Assembly: GCF_050897975.1 (NCBI RefSeq)
Contig: NZ_JBPAXY010000007.1
Span: 186,001-250,000 of the forward strand
DNA length: 64,000 nt
Source: Pseudooceanicola sp050897975
Lineage (GTDB): Bacteria > Pseudomonadota > Alphaproteobacteria > Rhodobacterales > Rhodobacteraceae
Reading direction: 5' to 3'
The notes under the pieces were generated by a model. That model was not told the DNA's origin. It saw only the letters and a program-made list of their open reading frames with translations, and did no database searches. A program made the translations under genes and the position numbers. Below are positions 50,353 through 60,253 of this stretch, one piece after another. Position 1 is the stretch's first letter; the number at the start of each line of letters is the position of its first letter.

Positions 50353-51321
50353 GTGAAAGCCATCGTCTGTCATGAATTCGGACCGCTGGAAGATCTGGCC
50401 TGGGAAGAGGTTGCCGACCCGGTGCCGGGGCCCGGAGAGGTGCTGATCCGCACCGAGGCCGCGGGGGTCAACTACCCCGACGGGCTGCTGGTGCAGGGGC
50501 TTTACCAGGTGAAACCCGACCGTCCCTTCTCTCCGGGGATGGAGGTCGCGGGCGAGATCGAAAGCGTCGGCGCAGGTGTCACCGGCCTGGCGCCGGGCGA
50601 CCGGGTGCTGGCGGCGGTGCAGATGGGCGGCTACGCGGAAAAGGCGGTCTGCCCGGCGGCGCGCTGTCTGCCGCTGCCCGAGGGGATGGACGCGGCCGAG
50701 GCCTGCGCCCTGCTGGTGGCCTATGGCACCTCGCATCACGCGCTGAAACAGCGCGGGGCGCTGGCGGCGGGCGAATGGCTGCTGGTCTTCGGCGCGGCGG
50801 GGGCAACCGGCATTGCGGCGGTCCAGATCGGCAAGGTCATGGGCGCGCGGGTGATCGCCGTCTGCTCGACCGAGGAAAAGCGGGCCATCGCGCTGGAGAA
50901 CGGCGCCGATCACGCCATCGGCTATGACGATCTGAAGGCCGAGGTGAAGGCCCTGACCGACGGGCGCGGGGTCGATGTGGTCTATGACCCGGTGGGCGGG
51001 GCGGCCTTCGACGCCGCGACGCGGCTTATGGCGCGGAACGGGCGGCTGCTGGTCATCGGTTTTGCCAGCGGCGAGATCCCGAAGTTCCCGGTGAACCTGG
51101 CCCTGGTGAAGGAATTTGCCGTGGTCGGCGTCTTCTGGGGCAACTGGACCCGTGCCGAGCCGGAGGCCTACCGCGCCAATATGGTGGAACTGCTGGATTG
51201 GTACGCGACGGGCCAGGTGAAGCCGCTGATCGAGGGCCGCTATCCGATGCAGAGCGCGCCCGAGGTGCTGACCCGGGTGCTGGGCCGCGGCGCCACGGGC
51301 AAGATCGCGCTGGTGCCCTGA
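50353..51321 (+). CDS. NADPH:quinone oxidoreductase-family protein (zinc-free MDR)
   Basis: A 322-residue medium-chain reductase: VKAIVCHEFGPLEDLAWEEV, VNYPDGLLVQGLYQVKP, and the Rossmann loop VFGAAGATGIAAVQIGKVMG. The end IEGRYPMQSAPEVLTRVLGR is typical of QOR proteins. GTG 50353 with GGGAGGAG upstream is the likely start. It could reduce an enoyl-CoA or a quinone. It is divergent from the ligase and shares its regulatory region. Confidence 0.9.
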   Translation: MKAIVCHEFGPLEDLAWEEVADPVPGPGEVLIRTEAAGVNYPDGLLVQGLYQVKPDRPFSPGMEVAGEIESVGAGVTGLAPGDRVLAAVQMGGYAEKAVCPAARCLPLPEGMDAAEACALLVAYGTSHHALKQRGALAAGEWLLVFGAAGATGIAAVQIGKVMGARVIAVCSTEEKRAIALENGADHAIGYDDLKAEVKALTDGRGVDVVYDPVGGAAFDAATRLMARNGRLLVIGFASGEIPKFPVNLALVKEFAVVGVFWGNWTRAEPEAYRANMVELLDWYATGQVKPLIEGRYPMQSAPEVLTRVLGRGATGKIALVP

Positions 51322-51360
51322 CGGGCGCCTGCGGGTATCGGCCTTGCGGCCGATGCCTCC

Positions 51361-51391
51361 GGCGGGAGTATTTTTGGCCATCGAATAGGGA
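51361..51391 (+). repeat. 3'-end repeat, subtype 3 (copy R9a)
   Basis: GGCGGGAGTATTTTTGGCC followed by ATCGAATAGGG, 40 nt after the quinone oxidoreductase stop in sense orientation. Confidence 0.75.
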
Positions 51392-51421
51392 AAGAGAGGC
51401 GCGCCCGGTGGTGGCGGGCTT

Positions 51422-51454
51422 CTTCTATTCGATGGCTGGAAATACTCCGGGGGA
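51422..51454 (-). repeat. 3'-end repeat, subtype 3 (copy R9b)
   Basis: Plus strand TTCTATTCGATGGCTGG then AAATACTCCGGGGGAG; inverted partner of 51361-51391 and in sense orientation downstream of the convergent iclR gene. Confidence 0.75.
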
Positions 51455-51560
51455 GGCCGCCGCAGGCGGGCGGGGGCAGCGCCCCCCTGCGATCGGGGGC
51501 GAAGGGGCGCGAGGTCGCAAAGGGGGCCGTCGGCCCCCCGCCGCCCCTTTGGGGCGTCTC

Positions 51561-51593
51561 CCCCCGAGAGTATTTCTGGCTATCGGATAAGAG
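51561..51593 (+). repeat. 3'-end repeat, subtype 3 (copy R9c)
   Basis: CCCCCGAGAGTATTTCTGG followed by CTATCGGATAAGAG. It is the third copy in this gap and is antisense to the nearby iclR gene, an exception to the orientation rule. Confidence 0.7.
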
Positions 51594-51687
51594 CAGGGTC
51601 GCGCGGAACGCGCGCTTGGAAAACAATCGCGAGACGCTGCTTGGAAAACAGTCGCGGAACGCGCCCCTGGGGCCGGGCGTGGCGCGC

Positions 51688-52506
51688 TCAGTACCCCGTG
51701 CGGCTGACCATGCGCGACAGGTCGACCAGTTTCGGGCCCAACTCGTGTTCCAGCCGGTCGCGGGTCAGCGAGAAGGCATAGCCGCCCAGGTTGAAGGCCA
51801 GCATCGGCGTGTCGGGCTGGGGCGAGCGGTAGGGGACAGAGACCGCGTGCACGTCGCGCTGCCAGTCGCCGAAATTGGCGTAAAAGCCCTTGCGGGCGAT
51901 CTGTTCCTGGGCGTCCTCGATGCCGCGCAGCACCTCGGTCAGCTGTTCGCCCTCATAGCGGGCGCGGATGCGATCCAGGATCTCGGCCCGTTCGGCCTCA
52001 TGGGTGCCCGCGATATAGGCCCGGCCCATGGCCGAGCGCGCCAGCGAGATGCGCGAGCCGACGTTCAGTTGCAGCGAGATCACCCCTTCGGAGCGCGCCG
52101 CGGCGATATAGGTGACCGCCATGTCGTCGCGCCCGCCGAGCGCCACCAGCACCCCGTCGCCGCAGTCGTCGGCCAGTTTCTGCATGTAGACCTGGGCCGT
52201 TTCCCGCACCTGCATCCCCGCCAGGCAGGCATAGCCCAGCGACAGCACCGGCAGGCCCATGCGGTAGCGGCCCGTGCCCTCGTCATAGACCAGGTAGCCG
52301 GATTTCAGCAGGGTGAAGGTCAGTCGCGAGACGGTCGAGTTCGGCAGGCCGGTGCGTTCGGCCAGTTCCGAATTGCCCAGGCCCGCCTTGTCTGCCGGGC
52401 GGAAGGCCTTGAGGATTTCCAGCCCCCGGTACAGCGCGGTGACGAACTGGCGGTCGCCATCGCCCTTTTCAACCTCGGTTCCCGTCTCGCTTACCCGTTT
52501 CCGCAT
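51688..52506 (-). CDS. IclR-family transcriptional regulator
   Basis: A 272-residue regulator. The N-terminal winged helix is at about residues 22-80 (ALYRGLEILKAFRP, then SELAERTGLPNSTVSRLTFT with the recognition helix, and GYLVYDEGTGRYRMG). The C-terminal effector domain shows VALGGRDDMAVTYIAAARSE and SRISLARSAMGRAYIAG. It lies among the CoA ligase genes. IclR-type palindromes occur upstream of four nearby or related units, so it is the best candidate for their regulator. Confidence 0.92.
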   Translation of the reverse strand: MRKRVSETGTEVEKGDGDRQFVTALYRGLEILKAFRPADKAGLGNSELAERTGLPNSTVSRLTFTLLKSGYLVYDEGTGRYRMGLPVLSLGYACLAGMQVRETAQVYMQKLADDCGDGVLVALGGRDDMAVTYIAAARSEGVISLQLNVGSRISLARSAMGRAYIAGTHEAERAEILDRIRARYEGEQLTEVLRGIEDAQEQIARKGFYANFGDWQRDVHAVSVPYRSPQPDTPMLAFNLGGYAFSLTRDRLEHELGPKLVDLSRMVSRTGY

Positions 52507-52585
52507 GTACTCTTTCCCCGATGCGCGTCTCGACGCAGCTACAAAGCGGCGGGCAGGGGGTCAAGGCGCCCTGCCTGCCGTATGG

Positions 52586-54265
52586 TCATGTGACCGGCGC
52601 GCTGTCCCGGCGCGCCTCTTTTTCCGCCAGTTCCCGCCACAGCACCTTGCCCGAGGCGGATTTCGGCAGGTTGTCCACGAAATCTACTGATTTCGGGCAT
52701 TTATAGGCCGCCATCTGGGCCCGGCACCAGTCGATCACCTGCGCCTCAGTCAGGCCTTCGGCCCCTGCGCGCGGCACGGCGACGGCCTTTACCGTTTCGC
52801 CCCGGCGCGGGTCCGGCGCGCCGATGATGCAGACCTCGGCCAGATCCGGGTGGGCGTGCATCATCGCCTCGACCTCGGCCGGCCAGACCTTGAAGCCCGA
52901 GGCGTTGATCATCCGTTTCACCCGGTCGACCATGAAGAAATAGCCTTCCTCGTCATGATACCCCAGATCGCCGGTGCGGAAGAACCTTTTGCCGTCGCGC
53001 GTGAGAAAGGCCGCCGCGGTCTCTTCGGGGCGGTTCCAGTAGCCCTGGAAGACCTGCGGCGCATGGGTGATGATCTCGCCGGTTTCGCCGGGGGGCAGCT
53101 CCTCCAGCGTTTCGGGGTCGATGACACGGCTGTCGACGCCCATCACCGGGATGCCCAGGCATTGCCGTTTCGGCCGGTGGGTGGGGTTGATGTGGGTGCC
53201 GGCCATGGTTTCCGACAACCCGTAGCCTTCGATATAGTCGAGCCCCGTCAGCCCGTGCAGCTTGGCCGCCACCGCCTCGGGCATGGCGGCCCCGCCGCCG
53301 CCGATGCCGCGCAGCGAGCTGAGGTCGTAATCCGACAGGTTCGGCACCTGCAACAGGTCAATCGCCATGGTGGCGATGTTGCGCCAGCGGGTCACCCGGT
53401 GCCGGTCGATCAGCGCGCAGGCCGCCGCCCGGTCCCAGCGGGACATCAGCACGATTTCCTGGCCCATCAGGATGGGAATGGACATGCCGTTCTGCATCCC
53501 CGTCACATGGAACAGGGGCAGGGTGGTCAGATGCACCTCGTCCTCACCCTCGGACGGATTCCAGGCGGCGCCGCCGTGGATCGTGGCCTGGACCGAGGCG
53601 TGGGTATGCACGCAGCCCTTGGGGTGGCCGGTGGTGCCCGAGGAATAGGGGATCACTGCCAGATCCTGGGCCCCGGCGGTGATCGGCCCGGGGGCGTGAC
53701 CGGCGGCCAGCGCCGCGCGGAAGGGCAGGGTGCCGGGGCCGCGGGCGCCCGCGTCACTGTGCCCGCGCAGGGTGTCGTGCAGGGGGATGTCATGGTCGGG
53801 GTCGGCCATGTCCGCATAGGCGGCGGCCAGGATGTGATCCAAGAGGCCTGCCTCGGCCAGGGGCTGAATATGGGGCAGAAGTTCGGTGCCGCAGATCGCC
53901 ACCCGGGCGCCAGTGTCGCGGGCCAGATGTTCCAGCTCGGCCAGGCGATTCATCGGGTTCACCGGGATCACGGCGGCATCGGCGCGCAGGATGGCGTAAT
54001 AGGCGATGACGTATTGCGGCGCGTTCTGCATGTAGAGCAAGACGCGATCTCCCTTCGCCACCCCATGGGCCTGAAGCCAGCCCGCCAGGCGCTGCACGGC
54101 ATCGTTCAGCTCGGCATAACTCAGCCGGTGGCCATGATAGCTCAGCGCGGTCTGATCCGGCACCCGGGCGGCGGAGCGTTCCAGGTTCAGGGCCACCGAC
54201 TCCTGCGGCAGGGGGAAATCCATCGGCAGGCCCGGGGGCCAGTGGGCATGGTGGCGCGTCGTCAT
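52586..54265 (-). CDS. Acyl-CoA ligase (long-chain-fatty-acid-CoA ligase type)
   Basis: 559 residues, AMP-binding family. Motifs: IPYSSGTTGHPKGCVHTH, EGYGLSETMAGTHINPTH, FFRTGDLGYHDEEGYFFMVD, MINASGFKVWPAEVEAM and the C-terminal LPKSASGKVLWREL with the catalytic Lys. ATG 54265 overlaps the SDR stop by 4 nt; an internal Met (MDFPLPQES) is an alternative. It is the last gene of a three-gene operon (ligase-SDR-ligase). Confidence 0.92.
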   Translation of the reverse strand: MTTRHHAHWPPGLPMDFPLPQESVALNLERSAARVPDQTALSYHGHRLSYAELNDAVQRLAGWLQAHGVAKGDRVLLYMQNAPQYVIAYYAILRADAAVIPVNPMNRLAELEHLARDTGARVAICGTELLPHIQPLAEAGLLDHILAAAYADMADPDHDIPLHDTLRGHSDAGARGPGTLPFRAALAAGHAPGPITAGAQDLAVIPYSSGTTGHPKGCVHTHASVQATIHGGAAWNPSEGEDEVHLTTLPLFHVTGMQNGMSIPILMGQEIVLMSRWDRAAACALIDRHRVTRWRNIATMAIDLLQVPNLSDYDLSSLRGIGGGGAAMPEAVAAKLHGLTGLDYIEGYGLSETMAGTHINPTHRPKRQCLGIPVMGVDSRVIDPETLEELPPGETGEIITHAPQVFQGYWNRPEETAAAFLTRDGKRFFRTGDLGYHDEEGYFFMVDRVKRMINASGFKVWPAEVEAMMHAHPDLAEVCIIGAPDPRRGETVKAVAVPRAGAEGLTEAQVIDWCRAQMAAYKCPKSVDFVDNLPKSASGKVLWRELAEKEARRDSAPVT

Positions 54266-55044
54266 ACCTTCATCCCCGGCAGGTTCAGCGAGGCGGTATT
54301 GCCGCCATCCACCGGCAGGGCCTGGCCGGTGACGAAAGAGGCGTCGTCGGAGGCGAGGAAGGCGATGGCCGCCGCGATTTCCGAGGGCTGGCCATAGCGG
54401 CGCAGCTCGGCGCGCGCGCCCAGCTTTTCCTCTTTCCCCGCCGAGCGGGCATAGTCGAAGACCGGCGCGGTCATGCCGGTCTCGATCAGCCCGGGGCAGA
54501 CGGCGTTCACCCGCACCCCGTACTGGCCCAGATCGCAGGCCGAGGTCATGGTCAGCGAGATCACCCCGGCCTTAGAGGCGGAATAGGCATTGCCCCCCGC
54601 GCCGGACCGGATGCCCGCCACCGAGGCGGTGTTGACCACCGCGCCCGCGCGCTGCGCCACCATCACCTGTCCTACGTGTTTCAGCATAAGGGCGGCCCCG
54701 ATCAGGTTGACCCCCAGGGTGCGTTCCCAGGTGGCCTTGTCGGTCTCGGTGATCGGCGAGCGGTCGCAGATGATGCCCGCGTTATTGGCCAGGGCGTCGA
54801 TGCGGCCGAACTGGGCCACCGCATAGGCCACGGCCTCGGCCACCTGGGCCTCGTCCGAGACATCGCAGGCGCGGGTCAGGTGGTCGCCCGCAGGCGCAGC
54901 CTCGGCCAGGGCCTCGGCGTTGCGGTCCAAGAGCAGGACGCGGGCGCCCTCTTCGGCCAGGCGCGCGGCGGTGGCGCGCCCGATGCCCGAGGCGGCGCCG
55001 GTGACGATGGCATATTTGCCTTCAAAGCGGGTGATCGCGGCCAT
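54262..55044 (-). CDS. SDR-family oxidoreductase
   Basis: A 260-residue classical short-chain dehydrogenase: YAIVTGAASGIGRATAARLAE, LANNAGIICDR, VVNTASVAGIRSG and the catalytic Tyr-Lys in NAYSASKAGV; the end is FVTGQALPVDGG. It lies 3 nt after one ligase and overlaps the next, so it probably acts on an alcohol or 3-hydroxyacyl intermediate of the same substrate. Confidence 0.9.
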   Translation of the reverse strand: MAAITRFEGKYAIVTGAASGIGRATAARLAEEGARVLLLDRNAEALAEAAPAGDHLTRACDVSDEAQVAEAVAYAVAQFGRIDALANNAGIICDRSPITETDKATWERTLGVNLIGAALMLKHVGQVMVAQRAGAVVNTASVAGIRSGAGGNAYSASKAGVISLTMTSACDLGQYGVRVNAVCPGLIETGMTAPVFDYARSAGKEEKLGARAELRRYGQPSEIAAAIAFLASDDASFVTGQALPVDGGNTASLNLPGMKV

Positions 55045-55047
55045 GGC

Positions 55048-56598
55048 TCAGACCTCCTCTGCGGTTTTCACCGCGTCCCAGTAGGGCACGCGCAGCTCTC
55101 GTTTCAGGATCTTGCCGATCTCGGAGCGGGGCAGATGGTCGCGGAACTCGACCTGGGAAATGCGTTGCAGCTTGCCCAGCCGGGCGTTGGCCCAGGTGCG
55201 GATCTCTTCCGGGTCGGGGCTGCCTTCGGGCACCACCAGGGCCAGGGGCGTCTCGCCCCAGTCCTCGGAGGGCACGGCGATCACCGCCACATCGGCCACC
55301 GCCGGGTGATGGCGCAAGACGGCCTCCAGATCGGCGGCATAGACGTTGAAGCCGCCGGAAATGATCATGTCCTTGCGGCGGTCCATCAGGTGCAGGAAGC
55401 CGTCCTCGTCGATCCGGCCCATGTCGCCGGTGCGGATGAAATCGTTGCCTGCCGCGTCGCGCCACAGCAGTTCGGCGGTCTTGTCGGGCAGGTTCAGATA
55501 GCCCGGCGTCATCGAGCCCGACCGGCCCACGATCTCGCCGAAATCGCCGGGGGGCAGTTCGCGGCCCTCTTCGTCGATGATCTTGACCTCGTTGCCCTCG
55601 GGCACAATGCCGGCGGTGTCCCATTTGTCGGGGTGCGCGGCGCAATCCAGCACCGTGGTCACGCCGCCCTCGGTCATGCCGTAGAACTCCACCAGGTTGC
55701 CGGGCCAGCGGGTCATCACCTGCTTGATCAGGATCCCGGGCAGCGGGGCCGAGGTCGAGAATTTGCACTGGAAGGCCGACAGGTCGAACTCGTCGAAACG
55801 CGGTTCCTTCATCAGGCGCATGTATTGCACCGGGACCAGCATGGCATGGGTGGCGCGGTGGCGCGCCGCCAGCTCCAGGAAGCCCAGGGTGTCGAATTTC
55901 TTCATCGACACCACCTGGCCGCCGCCGATCAGCCCCGATAGCGCGGCCACCAGGGTGGTGTTGGAATACAGCGGGGTCGACATGATCTGCACCGCGTCCG
56001 GGTCGAGGCCGAAGACGGTGAACCGCCCGAACTGGCGCGAGCGGAAGCGGTGTTCGTGCTGGATGCCCTTGGGGGTGCCGGTGGTGCCCGAGGAATAGAT
56101 GATGTCGAACAGGTCGTCCGGGGTCACGTCGCGGGGCGCGGCCTCGGGGCCCTCGGCCCAGGCGGCCAGATCCTCCAGCGCCACGACCTCGGCGCCCAGG
56201 GTGGCGGCCCGGTCGGCCTGGGGGGCCGAGGCAAAGAGCAGCTCGGCGTCGCAATCGGCGCGCATCTTCACCAGGGCCTCGTCCGAGGCCGAGAAGGGCA
56301 GCGGCACCATGCAGGCCCCCGCCGACAGCACGCCCGCGTAGACCGCCAGATGGGCGGCCGAGTTTTCCGACAGCGAGGCGACGCGGTGGCCCGGGCCGAT
56401 GCCGCGTTCGGCCAGCCGTCCGGCGACACGCGCCACCAGGGCGGCGAATTCGGCCCAGCTCAGCGTGCCGGTCTCGTCGGTCACCGCCGGACGCTCGCCC
56501 AGACGGGCGGCATTGGCGGCCAGCGTCTGGCCGAAGTTCACGAATATTTCGTCCGGAACCTGCGCCGCGCGCAGCCGGACCTCTGTCATGTTGGTCAT
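55048..56598 (-). CDS. Acyl-CoA ligase (AMP-binding)
   Basis: 516 residues, third acyl-CoA ligase in 8.5 kb. Motifs: IIYSSGTTGTPKGIQHEH, VEFYGMTEGGVTTVLD, DFIRTGDMGRIDEDGFLHLMD, MIISGGFNVYAADLE and the C-terminal RSEIGKILKRELR with the catalytic Lys. ATG 56598 has AGGAGGGG before it; an ATG three codons later also fits. It is first in the operon and divergent from the ACAD10/11-like dehydrogenase. Confidence 0.92.
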   Translation of the reverse strand: MTNMTEVRLRAAQVPDEIFVNFGQTLAANAARLGERPAVTDETGTLSWAEFAALVARVAGRLAERGIGPGHRVASLSENSAAHLAVYAGVLSAGACMVPLPFSASDEALVKMRADCDAELLFASAPQADRAATLGAEVVALEDLAAWAEGPEAAPRDVTPDDLFDIIYSSGTTGTPKGIQHEHRFRSRQFGRFTVFGLDPDAVQIMSTPLYSNTTLVAALSGLIGGGQVVSMKKFDTLGFLELAARHRATHAMLVPVQYMRLMKEPRFDEFDLSAFQCKFSTSAPLPGILIKQVMTRWPGNLVEFYGMTEGGVTTVLDCAAHPDKWDTAGIVPEGNEVKIIDEEGRELPPGDFGEIVGRSGSMTPGYLNLPDKTAELLWRDAAGNDFIRTGDMGRIDEDGFLHLMDRRKDMIISGGFNVYAADLEAVLRHHPAVADVAVIAVPSEDWGETPLALVVPEGSPDPEEIRTWANARLGKLQRISQVEFRDHLPRSEIGKILKRELRVPYWDAVKTAEEV

Positions 56599-56680
56599 GA
56601 TGGACCCCTCCTCCCCAGGAGTTCTCCTCTGGTCCGGGAAGACTGGCACGGGGGCGGCGAGCGCGTCAATATCCCGCAGA

Positions 56681-56697
56681 TCGGAAAATCATTCCGC
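56681..56697. promoter_or_regulatory. IclR-type operator, site 4
   Basis: TCGGAAAATCATTCCGC, a degenerate version of the palindrome (CGGAA/TTCCG arms intact), 3 nt upstream of a TTGACG -35 box. The context CCGCAAC-TTGAC closely matches CCGCAAAAC-TTGAC at site 1. Confidence 0.55.
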
Positions 56698-56700
56698 AAC

Positions 56701-56729
56701 TTGACGGGCGGTCCCCCGCCGGGCATCAA
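56701..56729 (+). promoter_or_regulatory. Promoter of the ACAD10/11-like gene
   Basis: TTGACG (56701-56706), 17-nt spacer, CATCAA (56724-56729), 26 nt before the start codon. The -35 box is good, the -10 box weak. Confidence 0.45.
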
Positions 56730-56755
56730 GATGGGCAAGAGTGGAGGAGACCCAG

Positions 56756-57976
<1,221 letters not shown>

Positions 57977-58339
57977 AGCCTAGGGGGCTGCCCCCGTCGC
58001 GCAGGGCGCGACACGTAGAGGAAGGCGGGGGGCTCTGGCCCCCCGTCGCCTTTGGCGACACGTAGAAGGAAGCGGGGGGCTCTGCCCCCCGTCGCCGTTC
58101 CGGCGACTCCCCCCGGGATATTTTTGGCAATGAGAAGAGAGGGGCGGGGCACGTCGGAGGGGACTGGCGCGCCCGGGTGAGTCCCGGGGCAGGGGCCTCT
58201 TGCCAAAGTCGGGGGCACTGCCCGGATGTCCGGCCCTGCGGAGGGGGCGTTAGCGTTCTCATCGGCCAGGGGCCGCGAAAAGCCGTTTTGCCGCTGGCGG
58301 AGTTGTGGAATAACGCGGGCGAAGCCCAAGGAGTTTTCC
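57977..58339. other. Intergenic region with GC hairpins and one repeat
   Basis: No gene seen. Several hairpins of the type GGGGGGC-TCT-GCCCCCC and GTCGCC-N4-GGCGAC precede repeat R10. The last 100 nt before fbp have no clear promoter. Confidence 0.6.
58109..58140 (+). repeat. 3'-end repeat, subtype 1 (copy R10)
   Basis: CCCCCCGGGATATTTTTGG followed by CAATGAGAAGAG, 133 nt after the ACAD10/11-like stop in sense orientation. Confidence 0.8.
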
Positions 58340-59281
58340 ATGCCCGCCATTGATCCCGCCCGTCTTCCCGCCGATCTGGTTCCCGTCCTCGACGCGCTTT
58401 GCGCCACCGGCGCCGCCGTGGCCCGCATCGTGGCGCGCGGCCCCCTGGGGCAGGCCCTGGGCGCGGGCGTGGGCGAGAACAGCGATGGCGACCAGCAAAA
58501 GGCGCTGGATGTGCTGGCCGACGAGATGTTCGAGGCCGCCCTGCGTCAGGCAGGTGTGCGCTTTTACGCCTCGGAAGAGCAGGAAGAGGTGCTGGATCTG
58601 GTGCCCGGCGGCAAGTACGCCGTGGCGGCCGATCCGCTGGATGGCTCGTCGAATATCGACGTGAACGTCACCATCGGCACGATCTTCTCGATCTTCGAGG
58701 CGAAGGACGGGGCCAATGAGAGCTTCCTGCGCCCGGCGTCGGAGCAGGTGGCGGCGGGCTACATCGCCTATGGGCCGCAATGCCTGCTGGCGCTGACCTG
58801 GGGCGAGGGCACGCTGCTCTATGTGCTGGACCCCGAGACCGGCAGTTTCGCCCTGGCCGAGGAGAAGATGGCCCTGCCCGAGGCGGCGAAGGAATTCTCC
58901 ATCAACTCCTCCAACCGCCGCCACTGGACCGCGCCGGTGCTGGCCTATGTGGAGGAGAACGAGGCGGGCAAGACCGGGCCCAAGGGCAAGGACATGAATT
59001 TCCGCTGGGTCGGCAGCCTGGTGGCGGAGACCCACCGCATCCTGACCCGGGGCGGCACCTTCCTCTACCCCTCCGACGCGCGGCCCAAGTACGAGAACGG
59101 GCGGCTGCGCATGGTCTATGAGGTGGCGCCCATGGCCTTCCTCGTGGAACAGGCAGGCGGCCAGGCCACCGACGGCGTCCGCCCGATCCTGTCGCTGAGC
59201 GCCGAGGCGCTGCACGAACGCCGCCCCTTCGTCTTCGGCTCCAGGGAAGAGGTGGCGCGGATCGCCGAGCTGCACGGCTGA
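58340..59281 (+). CDS. fbp: Class 1 fructose-1,6-bisphosphatase
   Basis: Hydrolyses fructose 1,6-bisphosphate in gluconeogenesis (and the Calvin cycle where present). 313 residues. The metal-binding signature is VAADPLDGSSNIDVN, with upstream GENSDGDQQKALDVLADEMF and the substrate-binding FRWVGSLVAETHRIL. ATG 58340 follows CAAGGAG. Growth on acids via acetyl-CoA needs gluconeogenesis, which suits its place next to the catabolic island, though no shared regulation is visible. Confidence 0.95.
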   Translation: MPAIDPARLPADLVPVLDALCATGAAVARIVARGPLGQALGAGVGENSDGDQQKALDVLADEMFEAALRQAGVRFYASEEQEEVLDLVPGGKYAVAADPLDGSSNIDVNVTIGTIFSIFEAKDGANESFLRPASEQVAAGYIAYGPQCLLALTWGEGTLLYVLDPETGSFALAEEKMALPEAAKEFSINSSNRRHWTAPVLAYVEENEAGKTGPKGKDMNFRWVGSLVAETHRILTRGGTFLYPSDARPKYENGRLRMVYEVAPMAFLVEQAGGQATDGVRPILSLSAEALHERRPFVFGSREEVARIAELHG

Positions 59282-59342
59282 TCCCGGACCGGTGGATTTC
59301 ATCCACCCTACGGCGGGGCGCGGCCTCGGTCGCCCCGCCCTT

Positions 59343-59376
59343 CTTCCATTCGACGGCTGAAAATACTCCGGGGGAG
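59343..59376 (-). repeat. 3'-end repeat, subtype 3 (copy R11)
   Basis: Plus strand CTTCCATTCGACGGCTG then AAAATACTCCGGGGGAG, between fbp and rpe. It is antisense to both, an exception to the usual orientation. Confidence 0.7.
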
Positions 59377-59500
59377 TCGCTCCGGCACGGAGCGGCGGGG
59401 GCGGGGCCCCCTCCCTTATGGATTTCTCGCTCCCGGCGCCGGTGCTTCCAATACCCCGCCGCTGCCGCTATATGCGCAGCGAAACCACTGGAGGCCGCCC

Positions 59501-60190
59501 ATGTCCTTTGATCGCAACCTGAAGATCGCCCCGTCGATCCTGTCCGCCGATTTCGCCAATTTCGGCGCCGAGATCGAGGCGGTGGAGGCGCAGGGCGCCG
59601 ACTGGATCCATGTGGATGTGATGGACGGGCATTTCGTGCCCAACCTGACCTTCGGCCCGCCGCTGGTAAAGGCGATCCGCAAGCATATCCACACGGTGAT
59701 GGACGTGCACCTGATGATCGCGCCGGTCGACCCCTATATCGACGCCTTTGTCGATGCGGGCGCCGATGTGCTGACGGCCCATCTGGAAGCGGGGCCGCAT
59801 ATTCACCGCACCCTGCAGGCGATCCGTGCGGCGGGCGTCAAGGCCGGGCTGGCGCTGAACCCCGGCACGCCGATCGAGGCGGTCGAGTACCTGATCGACA
59901 TGGTCGACCTGATTTGCGTGATGACCGTGAACCCCGGCTTCGGCGGGCAGAAGTTCATCCATAGCCAGATCGCCAAGGTCGAGAAGCTGCGCGCCATGAT
60001 CGGCGACCGCCCGGTGCATATCGAGATCGACGGCGGCATCACGCCGGAGACCGCGCCGCTGATGCGGGCGGCGGGCGCGGATGTGCTGGTGGCGGGCTCT
60101 GCGGTCTTCAAGGGCGGCTCGGTCGCCAATCCGGCGCCCTATGGCGAGAACATCCGGGCGATCCGCACCAGCTGCGATACGCTGGTCTGA
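59501..60190 (+). CDS. rpe: Ribulose-phosphate 3-epimerase
   Basis: Interconverts ribulose 5-phosphate and xylulose 5-phosphate in the pentose phosphate pathway. 229-residue TIM barrel: IAPSILSADFANFGAEIEAV, HVDVMDGHFVPNLTFGPP (metal-binding His-Asp), MDVHLMI, MTVNPGFGGQKFI and EIDGGITPETAP. Followed by a clear terminator. Confidence 0.97.
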   Translation: MSFDRNLKIAPSILSADFANFGAEIEAVEAQGADWIHVDVMDGHFVPNLTFGPPLVKAIRKHIHTVMDVHLMIAPVDPYIDAFVDAGADVLTAHLEAGPHIHRTLQAIRAAGVKAGLALNPGTPIEAVEYLIDMVDLICVMTVNPGFGGQKFIHSQIAKVEKLRAMIGDRPVHIEIDGGITPETAPLMRAAGADVLVAGSAVFKGGSVANPAPYGENIRAIRTSCDTLV

Positions 60191-60211
60191 GAGGGCCGCG
60201 ACGGAGACCAT

Positions 60212-60235
60212 AAGGGCGCCCGCGAGGCGCCCTTT
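60212..60235 (+). terminator. Intrinsic terminator after rpe
   Basis: A perfect 9-bp stem AAGGGCGCC (60212-60220) / GGCGCCCTT (60226-60234) with loop CGCGA; the tail is short. Confidence 0.75.
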
Positions 60236-60253
60236 GCCTATGGGAGAGCGGCG

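Larger units (their letters stand above)
51322..51687. other. QOR-iclR intergenic region with three repeats
   Basis: No gene seen. The region holds repeats R9a-R9c, GC hairpins (GGGGGCC-GTC-GGCCCCC near 51515) and a 25-bp-period direct repeat: GCTTGGAAAACA(A/G)TCGCG at 51614 and 51639. Confidence 0.7.
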
